Origin: Chryseobacterium joostei
GTDB lineage: Bacteria > Bacteroidota > Bacteroidia > Flavobacteriales > Weeksellaceae
Direction of reading: 5' to 3'
Length of the DNA: 64,000 nucleotides
Assembly: GCF_003815775.1 (NCBI RefSeq)
Contig: NZ_CP033926.1
Coordinates: forward strand, 4,092,001 to 4,156,000
Part shown: one piece after another, positions 7,931-15,448 of the stretch
Layout of the letters: each line of letters starts with the position of its first letter
Numbering within the stretch: the first letter of the stretch is position 1
Position numbers and translations under genes: made by a program
The notes under the pieces: generated by a model
What the model was told of the DNA's origin: nothing
The model's database searches: none
Seen by the model: the letters and a program-made list of their open reading frames with translations, nothing else

Positions 7931-10185
7931 TAATTAACTACTCCTATTTTGGCTGTAGCTTTATCAGAGCCATCCTCATTGGTCATCAGTACAAAGTAAA
8001 TTCCTGATGCAACTCTGGTTCCTTTCTGATTATTAAGATCCCATTCATAATATCCTCCTCGAGCGACAGCTGAGTGTACTACATTTCCTGCAGCGTCAGT
8101 GATTCTTATGTTTGTTTTTTCTGCTAGGCCTTTAATGGTAACTTTTCCTTTGAAGTTAGAGTAAACAACAGGGTTAGGGTAAACTACAACATCCCCGAAA
8201 TTAGCATTTACATCAGAAACATCACTTTGATAGGTTACAATACCTTGATAGGTCACAAAATATACTTTACCAGTCTTCTTATCTACTTTTATATCTGTAA
8301 CACTATTGGTTGGTAGGGGAGAGTTTTCTCTCGTAAAGTGTTTTATTGTTTTTTGACCATCAGAAGATAGATAATAAACACCACCTCCTTCTACGGAAAC
8401 CCATTTGTAATCTCCGCCATCTACTTCAACCTGTAAAATGTGAGAATCTCTGAAAAGTTCTTCTCCAAGTCCATTTTGCTCTATTATTATAGGATTAACC
8501 TGAGGGGCCGGAGTTTTTATTTCTGAGGCTGCATTAGATAATATCCTTAAGCCACTGTCTGTACCAATCCATGCATCACCGGATTTATCAATAGCTACAG
8601 ATACAGTTCCGTTGGAGTTTCCGGCAAACCCGTTTGATTCTTTTAAGATATAGTCATTGTCGTCGGAAATATTAAGGGCATCCTTATAATCGCATACCCA
8701 AAAGGCATTAGCTCTTGATAGAGGGATCCATAACATATTTTCATAAACGATTGGTTTCTGTATTCCCAGGGTTTTAAAAGAAAGTTCCTTAGTGATAAAA
8801 TCATCTTTAGCTTTGTCATACATAGCTAGAATTGGCGCGCCATTTTCACCATAGGCAATAGATACAAAAATATTGCTTTTAGAGTCAGTTGTAATACCCA
8901 CAGCACGTCTGTAATATGGAGTAGCCTGTAGGTTATAGTATTTTACAAAGTCAAAGTCCTTATTCCCTGCATTATATTTCATTTTATAAACTCCCTGACC
9001 AAACATGGTATAATTTGTGAAAAATATCTCATTATTATCAAAAGGACTTATTACAGCATCTAGTACATTTATATTTCCTAATTTATTAAAGTATGATGAG
9101 TAAAGCCATTCTGTACCATTGAAATAGTAGAATCCTGGTTTTTGAGGAATTTCTACTGGGAAATTATATCTGTCAGCTCTTGCTCCGCTGGATACAAGAA
9201 GTTGATTATTGTCGTAAAGATTTATCTTATGTGCAAAATTGAAATTAGGGCCTGATGGTTTATAGGTTGTATTACCTTCGTCTTTTATTCCGGAGAACGT
9301 TGTTCCACCAAATATTTTTCCGTTGGCAATAATAGATGTATTACACTTTTCGCCAAAATCTATGGCGTTAGAGTAGGTTCCATTGATTCCAAAAGTATAT
9401 ACCCTGCTATCAGTAACTACAATACTGTTAGAGTTTACTACCACATCATTGATGTTTCCAAAGCTGGTAGGAAGCTGCATGGGAGTACCATTATTATAGA
9501 TAAAAGCTGCGGTAGCCGATGAAAATACTAATTCAGATTCAGAATCAATATGTCTAAATGCTCCGGGAATTTCTGTGGTCCAGGTAGAAAATACAGGGAA
9601 CGTGGTATTCAGTTCGTGGCTTTTTAAACCTGTGTTTGTTACAGAATATACCTTGTTTCCGAAAATGGTAGCTTCGTTACTTGCTTCATAAACCCCTGCA
9701 GTTAAGAAAAATGATGAGTCACCAAATTCTTTCTTTTTTATATTGAATATAGAAACACCATAACCTACTGAAATAACAGCCTGATCTCCTGTGATAGAGA
9801 TATGGTTGATTTTTTTGTTCCCATTATAGCCTGCAGCAATAGGAATATCAACGATATATTTGATTTCATTAGGAGTAATGACATCCATAGAGCCGTTTTC
9901 ATAACCAATCACTCCTATCTTACTTTTGGGATCATAATCAAATGCAGTGATTCCTACATTATGCAGACCATTAACCTTAGATAACTTCGTAATTTCTCCT
10001 GTTGATATTGTATAATAGAAGATCCCGTTTTCTGTTGCAGCTATTATTTTTCCATTGTCTTCCTTCATGGCTAAGACATTATTATAGGAAAAGAGATCTG
10101 CCCATTTTTTTGATGAAATGACCTGAGCTTTTGTAAACTGCAGGGATGCTAAAATACCAAGAGAAATTAAAGAGAGTTTTTTCAT
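7930..10185 (-). CDS. porZ: PorZ-like T9SS protein with beta-propellers and a T9SS sorting domain
   Basis: A signal peptide (ending FTKAQ) precedes two beta-propeller-like regions. Repeated blades include ATENGIFYY, AWIGTDSGLRILS and YKWVSVEGGGVYYLSS, and the start KKWADLFSYNNVLAMKE is typical of PorZ. The last 80 residues form a type A T9SS target domain: VVVYPNPV, then TIKGLAEKTNIRITDAAGNV, and GIYFVLM near the end. In Porphyromonas gingivalis PorZ works at the cell surface with PorU, PorV and PorQ to attach T9SS cargo and bind anionic LPS. Here the same role is inferred from architecture and the recO neighbourhood. It ends one base into recO and starts one base after the metallophosphoesterase stop. 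Confidence 0.85.
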   Translation of the reverse strand: MKKLSLISLGILASLQFTKAQVISSKKWADLFSYNNVLAMKEDNGKIIAATENGIFYYTISTGEITKLSKVNGLHNVGITAFDYDPKSKIGVIGYENGSMDVITPNEIKYIVDIPIAAGYNGNKKINHISITGDQAVISVGYGVSIFNIKKKEFGDSSFFLTAGVYEASNEATIFGNKVYSVTNTGLKSHELNTTFPVFSTWTTEIPGAFRHIDSESELVFSSATAAFIYNNGTPMQLPTSFGNINDVVVNSNSIVVTDSRVYTFGINGTYSNAIDFGEKCNTSIIANGKIFGGTTFSGIKDEGNTTYKPSGPNFNFAHKINLYDNNQLLVSSGARADRYNFPVEIPQKPGFYYFNGTEWLYSSYFNKLGNINVLDAVISPFDNNEIFFTNYTMFGQGVYKMKYNAGNKDFDFVKYYNLQATPYYRRAVGITTDSKSNIFVSIAYGENGAPILAMYDKAKDDFITKELSFKTLGIQKPIVYENMLWIPLSRANAFWVCDYKDALNISDDNDYILKESNGFAGNSNGTVSVAIDKSGDAWIGTDSGLRILSNAASEIKTPAPQVNPIIIEQNGLGEELFRDSHILQVEVDGGDYKWVSVEGGGVYYLSSDGQKTIKHFTRENSPLPTNSVTDIKVDKKTGKVYFVTYQGIVTYQSDVSDVNANFGDVVVYPNPVVYSNFKGKVTIKGLAEKTNIRITDAAGNVVHSAVARGGYYEWDLNNQKGTRVASGIYFVLMTNEDGSDKATAKIGVVN

Positions 10186-10186
10186 A

Positions 10187-11137
10187 TTATGCTATTATGC
10201 TGCTGTCAATTGCCTGATTATTCCAGGAGATATGCTTTACGTTTTTGTTTGTATCAAAATAAAAATCAATTCTACCCAAAAGAAGACCTGCCCAGCCCAC
10301 CTGATTAACAAGTACATTTTTGCCCTGTCTGTTGGTAAACGTTTGAGGTTCCGGTAGAAATGTATGTGTGTGGCCACCTAAGATAATATCAATATTTTCT
10401 GTACTAGCTGCTAAAATTTTATCACTTATCTTACTAGGTTCATCCTTATAATCATACCCAATGTGTGAAAGACAAATGACAAGATCGCATTTCTGTTCAT
10501 TTTTCAAAAAGTTTGAATAATGCTGTGCTACATCAATTGGATTAGAATAAACCGTTTCGCCATATTGTTTCTTACCCACAAGGCCATCCAGTTGAATTCC
10601 AACACCGAAGATTCCTACTTTTATTCCATTCTTATTAAAAATCTTATAGGGTGAGGTTTTCCCGTCCAAAATGGTATTTTTAAAATCATAATTGGAGCAG
10701 ATAAAAGGAAATTGTGCATTAGGAAGAACCTTTAAAAATCCCTCAAGCCCATTATCAAAGTCATGATTTCCCATGGTGGAAGCATCATACTTCATCATGG
10801 ACATTAATTTGAATTCCAGTTCTCCACCAAAGAAATTAAAATAAGGAGTTCCCTGGAAAATATCTCCCGAATCAAGAAGTAAAACATTACTTTCCTGATT
10901 TCTGATTTGCTGAATTAAGCTTGCCCTTCTTGCAAAACCTCCCTGATTGGGATTCTTTGTATAACTTGCATCAAAAGGTTCTATTCTGCTATGCTGGTCA
11001 TTAGTATGAAGAATGGTCAGTTTATTGGTGGACTTTAAGTCAAGAATGTTTAATTCTTCCGCCATCATCATATTGGGAGCCAAAGCCATTGCTAAAGATC
11101 CACCACCTATTGCTTTTAAAAAACTTTTTCTATCCAT
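10187..11137 (-). CDS. Exported metallophosphoesterase, 5'-nucleotidase N-terminal domain alone
   Basis: The 316-aa protein has a Tat-like N terminus (MDRKSFLKAIGGGSLAMALA) and the calcineurin-type phosphoesterase core of the UshA family. Metal ligands are visible in order: HTNDQHSR, LLDSGDIFQGT, TMGNHDFDNG, CLSHIGYD and LGGHTHT. It stops where the phosphoesterase domain of UshA ends. The usual C-terminal substrate-binding domain is encoded separately by the gene just upstream in the operon, whose stop overlaps this start (TAATG). The two products probably act together on extracellular nucleotides or similar phosphoesters, as an export pair. The substrate is not determined. Confidence 0.88.
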   Translation of the reverse strand: MDRKSFLKAIGGGSLAMALAPNMMMAEELNILDLKSTNKLTILHTNDQHSRIEPFDASYTKNPNQGGFARRASLIQQIRNQESNVLLLDSGDIFQGTPYFNFFGGELEFKLMSMMKYDASTMGNHDFDNGLEGFLKVLPNAQFPFICSNYDFKNTILDGKTSPYKIFNKNGIKVGIFGVGIQLDGLVGKKQYGETVYSNPIDVAQHYSNFLKNEQKCDLVICLSHIGYDYKDEPSKISDKILAASTENIDIILGGHTHTFLPEPQTFTNRQGKNVLVNQVGWAGLLLGRIDFYFDTNKNVKHISWNNQAIDSSIIA

Positions 11138-11895
11138 TACTTTTTACCAATAAAATTTAAACGAACATCTGTAGCAGGAACTATTTCAGGATTTTTCTTG
11201 AAATATTCAATATATAGATCTCTAAGTTTCACTCCCGTTGGGATTGCTTCTCCTTTCCCAAAGAACTTCATATTATCACCTCCCAAAGCAAGATAGTCTG
11301 AAGTCGCAATATAGTAGTCTTTGTTCGGATCTATTGTTTTTCCGTTAACTAAAGATTGGGTTAATTGTCCGTTTTTTGTTTCAATATATAAGTGAGAAAC
11401 AGGGTTGTTTACCTGTGTTTTTGCATAATATTCAAAAAGTCCGGGTAAATCAGCACCTTTCATTTTCACAATAATCAATTCATTTTCAAAAGGCATTACT
11501 TCAAAAACATTTTTCAGCATAATGTCCCCTTTTCCAATAGTAGTACGAATTCCTCCGATATTGATTAAGGCTGCATCTACATTTTGCTTAAGATTAGCCT
11601 TTGTCCATTGATCTCCTCCTTCCAAAGTATAATCAGCTAAAAGATTCCCCAGATTGCTGTTATCTCCCTGTTTTGTAAGATCTACACTGGTATGAGAAAT
11701 CTTTTGGTTCATTTCTTTATCCAGTTTTTGCTTATAGGGTTCAATAAACTTTACAAACTCCTCATCATTTTTTAGCTCATTATTAATAGAAATATTTTTC
11801 TGGGGCTTTACATTCGCAAGCTGCGATGTAGACGCCGTTTTGCATGCAGTAAGCGTTGCCAGAGCAATTCCTAGTAACAAGAATTTATTTTTCAT
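11137..11895 (-). CDS. 5'-nucleotidase C-terminal domain lipoprotein
   Basis: A lipoprotein signal (MKNKFLLLGIALATLTAC, lipobox LTAC) is followed by a 5'-nucleotidase C-terminal domain. Signatures are NLLADYTLEGG, ALINIGGIRTTIGKGDI, EVMPFENELIIVKMKG and YYIATSDYLALGGDNM, the region that binds the nucleotide base in UshA. I chose the ATG at 11895; an in-frame ATG at 11916 overlaps a -7-like element (TATATTTG, 11914-11921) and would spoil the lipoprotein signal. The gene heads an operon with the phosphoesterase half, porZ and recO. The protein is likely membrane-anchored and a partner of the separate phosphoesterase. Confidence 0.87.
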   Translation of the reverse strand: MKNKFLLLGIALATLTACKTASTSQLANVKPQKNISINNELKNDEEFVKFIEPYKQKLDKEMNQKISHTSVDLTKQGDNSNLGNLLADYTLEGGDQWTKANLKQNVDAALINIGGIRTTIGKGDIMLKNVFEVMPFENELIIVKMKGADLPGLFEYYAKTQVNNPVSHLYIETKNGQLTQSLVNGKTIDPNKDYYIATSDYLALGGDNMKFFGKGEAIPTGVKLRDLYIEYFKKNPEIVPATDVRLNFIGKK

Positions 11896-11913
11896 AATAT
11901 CTTTTAGTATATG

Positions 11914-11921
11914 CAAATATA
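11914..11921 (-). promoter_or_regulatory. -7 element TATATTTG before the nucleotidase-porZ-recO operon
   Basis: The minus strand reads TATATTTG, an exact match to the Bacteroidota -7 consensus TAnnTTTG, about 19 bp before the chosen start at 11895. No clear TTG lies 18-19 bp upstream, so this is only half a promoter. Confidence 0.5.
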
Positions 11922-11975
11922 ACTATATGTATAATAAAACATTATTATTTATTATAAATTCTTAGTGTAAATGAT

Positions 11976-11983
11976 TAAATTTG
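11976..11983 (+). promoter_or_regulatory. -7 element TAAATTTG before dapA
   Basis: TAAATTTG matches TAnnTTTG and lies 19 bp before the dapA start, giving a very short leader. The -33 TTG is not evident. It diverges from the operon on the other strand. Confidence 0.5.
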
Positions 11984-12002
11984 ACGAAAATAATTCGAAC
12001 AG

Positions 12003-12875
12003 ATGAGCATTTTAAAAGGAGTAGGTGTTGCATTGGTAACACCCTTTAATGAAGATTTATCCGTTGACTTCGATAGTTTAACAAAACTTGTTGAATACAA
12101 TATTGAAAACGGAACCAATTATTTGGTAGTATTAGGAACAACGGCTGAGGCCGCAACGCTTTCTGATGATGAGAAGAAACAGGTAATTGAGCATATCATT
12201 AAGGTGAATAATAAACGTCTTCCTCTTGTATTGGGAATAGGCGGAAACAATACTCTTGAGGTCAAGAAACAGATAGAAGAAGCAGATCTTTCTGCATTTG
12301 ATGCTGTACTTTCTGTATCTCCATATTATAATAAACCTAATCAGGAGGGTCTTTACCAACACTATAAAGCGCTGGCTTCTACAGGAAAAAATATTATTAT
12401 ATACAATGTTCCGTCGAGAACGGGACAGAATGTTGATGCGGATACTACCATTCGTCTTGCAAAAGAATTCCCGAATCTTTTTATGATTAAGGAGGCAGCA
12501 CCAAATATCTTACAATATTTTGATATCCTTAGAAAGAAGCCTGAAGGGTTCTCATTGGTTTCAGGAGATGATGAATATACACTTCCTGTTACTTTGGCAG
12601 GTGGAAATGGGGTAATTTCTGTGATCGGGCAAGGGTATCCAAAAGAATTTTCTACCATGGTACAATTGGCATTTGACGGAAAGGTAAAAGAAGCCTATGA
12701 GATTCACAACAAATTGGTTGAGATCACACGTCTTATTTTTGCAGAAGGAAATCCTTGTGGTATCAAAGTAGTGTTGGCTGAAAAGGGAATTATTAAGAAC
12801 TATCTGAGACTTCCGTTGGTTCCTGCATCAGAGGGGCTATATGCTAAAATTAAAGCTGAAATGTCAAAGATTTAA
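12003..12875 (+). CDS. dapA: 4-Hydroxy-tetrahydrodipicolinate synthase
   Basis: DapA condenses pyruvate with aspartate semialdehyde, the first dedicated step to diaminopimelate and lysine. The 290-aa TIM barrel shows the family residues: LGTTAEAATL (Thr-Thr pair of the active site), YNVPSRTGQNV with the catalytic tyrosine near residue 134, and FMIKEAAP with the Schiff-base lysine near 162. SGDDEYTLP and GVISVIGQGYPKE complete the signature. The gene stands alone, with a terminator 90 bp after the stop. Confidence 0.96.
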   Translation: MSILKGVGVALVTPFNEDLSVDFDSLTKLVEYNIENGTNYLVVLGTTAEAATLSDDEKKQVIEHIIKVNNKRLPLVLGIGGNNTLEVKKQIEEADLSAFDAVLSVSPYYNKPNQEGLYQHYKALASTGKNIIIYNVPSRTGQNVDADTTIRLAKEFPNLFMIKEAAPNILQYFDILRKKPEGFSLVSGDDEYTLPVTLAGGNGVISVIGQGYPKEFSTMVQLAFDGKVKEAYEIHNKLVEITRLIFAEGNPCGIKVVLAEKGIIKNYLRLPLVPASEGLYAKIKAEMSKI

Positions 12876-12965
12876 TTGATGAAATCGTTAATAACTGATT
12901 TTAATGTCAATTTGAAATTCACTTATGTGATAAAATTGATGATTTACAATTAACAAAATATAATT

Positions 12966-12999
12966 AAGTGAAAGGCTTCGGCTTTTCACTTTTTTTAAT
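12966..12999 (+). terminator. Rho-independent terminator after dapA
   Basis: AAGTGAAAGGC, a TTCG loop and GCTTTTCACTT form an 11-bp stem (one G-T pair), followed by a run of T. It closes the dapA transcript before the GNAT gene at 13015. Confidence 0.85.
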
Positions 13000-13014
13000 C
13001 ATAATAGGAAAAAT

Positions 13015-13518
13015 ATGAAATTAACAAAAGCAACCGAAGACAACGTCACCTTAATTCAGGATCTTGCACGCAGAAGCTGGAAGAACGCCTATGCAGACAT
13101 CCTTTCTGATGACCAAATGGAGTATATGCTTTCCGAAATGTATTCTAATACTGAACTTGAAAGCCAGCTCCAAAATCCCAATTATCACTATTACCTGATT
13201 TTGGATGAGGATAATGATTCCTATGAAGGATTTATTGGATACGAACACAATTATGAAGACAAAACGACAAAACTACATCGCATTTACTTGATTCCGGAAA
13301 GCAAAGGAAAAGGATTAGGAAAATTAGCACTTCAGTTTTTAAATGAAAAAGTTTCTGAAAACGGAAACGAAAGAATTATCCTGAATGTGAATAAACATAA
13401 TGCAGCTAAAAAATTCTACGAATCCCAAGGATACAGGGTTTATGACGAGGGAGTATTTGATATTGGGAATGGGTTTGTGATGGATGATTTCTTAATGGAA
13501 TTTCTAATTCACGATTAA
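13015..13518 (+). CDS. GNAT family N-acetyltransferase
   Basis: This 167-aa cytoplasmic protein shows the GNAT fold: an N-terminal LARRSWKNAYADIL helix pair, strand HRIYLIPES leading into KGKGLGKLAL (acetyl-CoA pyrophosphate loop, about residues 101-110), and ILNVNKHNAAKKFYESQGY for motif B. The layout resembles acetyltransferases related to SpeG or PaiA, but the acceptor is unknown. It is not related closely to the GNAT gene at 6736. It is transcribed separately from dapA because a terminator lies between them. Confidence 0.9.
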   Translation: MKLTKATEDNVTLIQDLARRSWKNAYADILSDDQMEYMLSEMYSNTELESQLQNPNYHYYLILDEDNDSYEGFIGYEHNYEDKTTKLHRIYLIPESKGKGLGKLALQFLNEKVSENGNERIILNVNKHNAAKKFYESQGYRVYDEGVFDIGNGFVMDDFLMEFLIHD

Positions 13519-13685
13519 TTGACTTAAAATTCTGTAACTTTATCCTGTAATTCTATAACAAGTGATTTCTTTTTTTGATTCATCTTTGTCTCAGAACCAA
13601 ATCACTTATAACAATACATTCATATGCTTGGTTTTGAGCTTATTTAGCTTTTTATCAGTATATTTTTTTCATCCTTAGTGTTTAA

Positions 13686-13717
13686 ATTCCTGTATTAAAG
13701 AATACAGGAGTTTTTTG
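13686..13717 (+). terminator. Rho-independent terminator
   Basis: TTCCTGTATT pairs with AATACAGGAG over a short AAAG loop, followed by TTTTTTG. It lies 170 bp after the GNAT stop and just before the AraC gene's upstream region. Confidence 0.7.
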
Positions 13718-13812
13718 TTGTAGGGGTAAAGTTAAAAAAATATGGCGCTATTTCACTTTTACTTGAAATAAATTATTATATTTACTAAAAAAATAGGCTT
13801 ACTAATACTAGG

Positions 13813-14394
13813 ATGAAAATGTACGTTAAATTTGATTTCAATGCCCTCTGTAAGAAGGTGTTGGACGAAAAACTGAAAGAGCATGGGTTGAAATACCGTT
13901 TGCTGAATTTCGGTGAGGTAGAGTTCTATGAACCCTTTACGCAGGAACAACATAGTCTTTTTAAGAAAAACCTTGAAGATTATGGTATTGAGATCATTGA
14001 AAGCCAAAAAACGGCTTTAGTACAGAAAATAAAAGATGTAATTGTAGAGCTTGTCTTTTCTGAAGAGATTATTCCTGTAAAGGCATCCATTTATATTTCT
14101 GAAAAACTGAATCACAGCTATGGATACCTTTCTAACCTATTTTCAGAGGTTGCTTATACTTCCATAGAAAACTTTATCATCCTCCAGAAAATAGAACATG
14201 CCAAGGCATTGATTATAAGAAATAAGCAAAGCCTTACGGAAATAGCCCATAAACTGAACTACTCCAGTGTAGCCCATCTAAGTACACAGTTTAAAAATAC
14301 AACAGGAATTACACCCTCTCAGTTTCAAAAAATTATAGGAAAAAGAAGAAGAGCCCAAAGTGTGGAAACAAACCCTAAAATGCAGTATGAATAA
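13813..14394 (+). CDS. AraC-family transcriptional regulator
   Basis: The C-terminal two thirds hold an AraC double helix-turn-helix: YISEKLNHSYGYLSNLFSEV (first HTH, about 96-115) and TEIAHKLNYSSVAHLSTQFK followed by TGITPSQFQ (second HTH, about 143-177). The first 75 residues (VKFDFNALCKKVLDEKLKEH and so on) look like a small ferredoxin-like domain rather than a sugar-binding cupin, a form seen in other Bacteroidota AraC proteins. It probably binds DNA as a sensor of an unknown signal. The last 8 bp overlap the start of the next gene, which encodes a receiver-like protein, so the two are likely coexpressed partners. Confidence 0.88.
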   Translation: MKMYVKFDFNALCKKVLDEKLKEHGLKYRLLNFGEVEFYEPFTQEQHSLFKKNLEDYGIEIIESQKTALVQKIKDVIVELVFSEEIIPVKASIYISEKLNHSYGYLSNLFSEVAYTSIENFIILQKIEHAKALIIRNKQSLTEIAHKLNYSSVAHLSTQFKNTTGITPSQFQKIIGKRRRAQSVETNPKMQYE

Positions 14395-14833
14395 AGAATT
14401 TCTGAACGTAATAGTAACAGATAACGATGAAAACACCTTAATTTTTTTTAAAAACATATTTAAAGAGCTTAAAATCTCAATAAAAACTCAATGTTTTTGT
14501 AATGGAAAAGACTTGATGGAGTATCTCAATAACAATGATGCGGTTGTCCCTGAAATAGTTTTTATGAAATACAATATTCCCGAAAAGAATAGTCTGGAAT
14601 GTATGGATGAAATAAAGAAGCAGGAGAAATTCAGTAATATGGTGACAACAGTTTATTATGATCAAATTAGTGAAAATGAAATAGAAGATATTTTCGTAAA
14701 AGGAACTAATATTTGTATGAAGAAACCGTCCGATTTTGAAAGTCTGAAAAAGGTGCTTACAGATGTTATTACGATCAATTGGCAGTATCATACTTCAGGG
14801 TTGAATAAAGAAAATTTTATTCTTAAAGTATGA
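14387..14833 (+). CDS. Degenerate response-regulator receiver protein
   Basis: The 148-aa protein has the outline of a CheY-like receiver: IVTDNDENTLIFF at the N terminus keeps the acidic pair (D12, D14), and MKKPSDFESLKKVL keeps the lysine after strand 5 (K113). The phosphoacceptor aspartate is missing. The strand that should read like FLDxNMP reads FMKYNIP, with lysine at position 61. It cannot be phosphorylated in the usual way and may work by binding alone. There is no output domain; the last 25 residues are unassigned. The start at 14387 overlaps the AraC gene by 8 bp. A longer start at 14360 is less likely. Confidence 0.75.
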   Translation: MNKEFLNVIVTDNDENTLIFFKNIFKELKISIKTQCFCNGKDLMEYLNNNDAVVPEIVFMKYNIPEKNSLECMDEIKKQEKFSNMVTTVYYDQISENEIEDIFVKGTNICMKKPSDFESLKKVLTDVITINWQYHTSGLNKENFILKV

Positions 14834-15446
14834 TCAATAAATAGTTTCGGCATCTTCACTTTAAAGAAATGGAATGGTATTTATTGCATACTATTCACAA
14901 ATAAGTGAGAATTTTATAATTAATAATTGAAATAATATAAAATAAAATTCAGTTAATATCCGGACATTTGTAAATATAAATTCAGTGACACAAATTTGAC
15001 TATATACCTCAAGATACAGATGAATGAAGAGTAATTGTTTCTACAGAAAATATATAAATCACGATGTTAGTTAACAAAATGAATTATATTAATTTCCAAT
15101 TTTAAAGCATAGAAGATCTTTAAACAAAACGGTACAATCATGAAAACTTGAAGTAGTTGGAGATATTTTTATTCGTTTCATTCCCTCATCTCCACCTAAA
15201 CACAGTTAGTTTTTATAATAAGCAAGTTGGAAAAATAATTCATTTTGTTTTTTATAATTTATTTTAATAGTTCTGGCTTAATCTTTATCTTATTCAAATA
15301 ATATATAGATATTTTCACACCACACACCACATCACAAAATATTAAGGCCAAACTATTAAAATAAATTTTTTAAGCAAGTCAAAAGTAATTTCTTCTAAAT
15401 AACAGTTTTATAAGGGGACCGCAGGAAAATATTTTCTGCGGTTTTT
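14834..15446. other. Gene-free region with inverted repeats
   Basis: This 613-bp AT-rich stretch between two convergent transcription units holds no ORF I would support on either strand. Its second half has large inverted repeats and ends in a plus-strand terminator, described separately as a candidate structured RNA. Confidence 0.7.
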
Positions 15447-15447
15447 T
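15073..15447 (+). ncRNA. Candidate structured RNA or palindromic element
   Basis: Two adjacent inverted repeats are visible. In the first, AACAAAATGAATTAT (15073-15087) pairs perfectly with 15235-15249. Inside it lie smaller pairs: TTTAAAG/CTTTAAA (15101-15107, 15118-15124) and TGGAGAT/ATCTCCA (15158-15164, 15188-15194). In the second, 15256-15282 pairs with 15341-15367 over a 17-bp perfect core plus TGGC/GCCA and TTAAT/ATTAA with single bulges, around a C/A-rich loop of 58 nt. A terminator follows. This could be an untranslated RNA transcribed rightward, or a palindromic DNA element. I found no clear promoter and no match to tmRNA, RNase P or 6S RNA landmarks. Confidence 0.4.
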
Positions 15448-15448
15448 T
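15418..15448 (+). terminator. Plus-strand rho-independent terminator
   Basis: CCGCAGGAAAATATTTTCTGCGG followed by seven T. The T tract is on the plus strand, so it terminates rightward transcription. The nearest plus-strand gene ends almost 600 bp upstream. It abuts the recG stop, which lies on the other strand. Confidence 0.75.

Noticed and set aside
15301..15345. CRISPR-like array in the C/A-rich repeat stretch near 15317-15340
   Set aside because: The CACACCACACACC stretch is a simple low-complexity run inside the loop of an inverted repeat; there are no spaced identical repeats.
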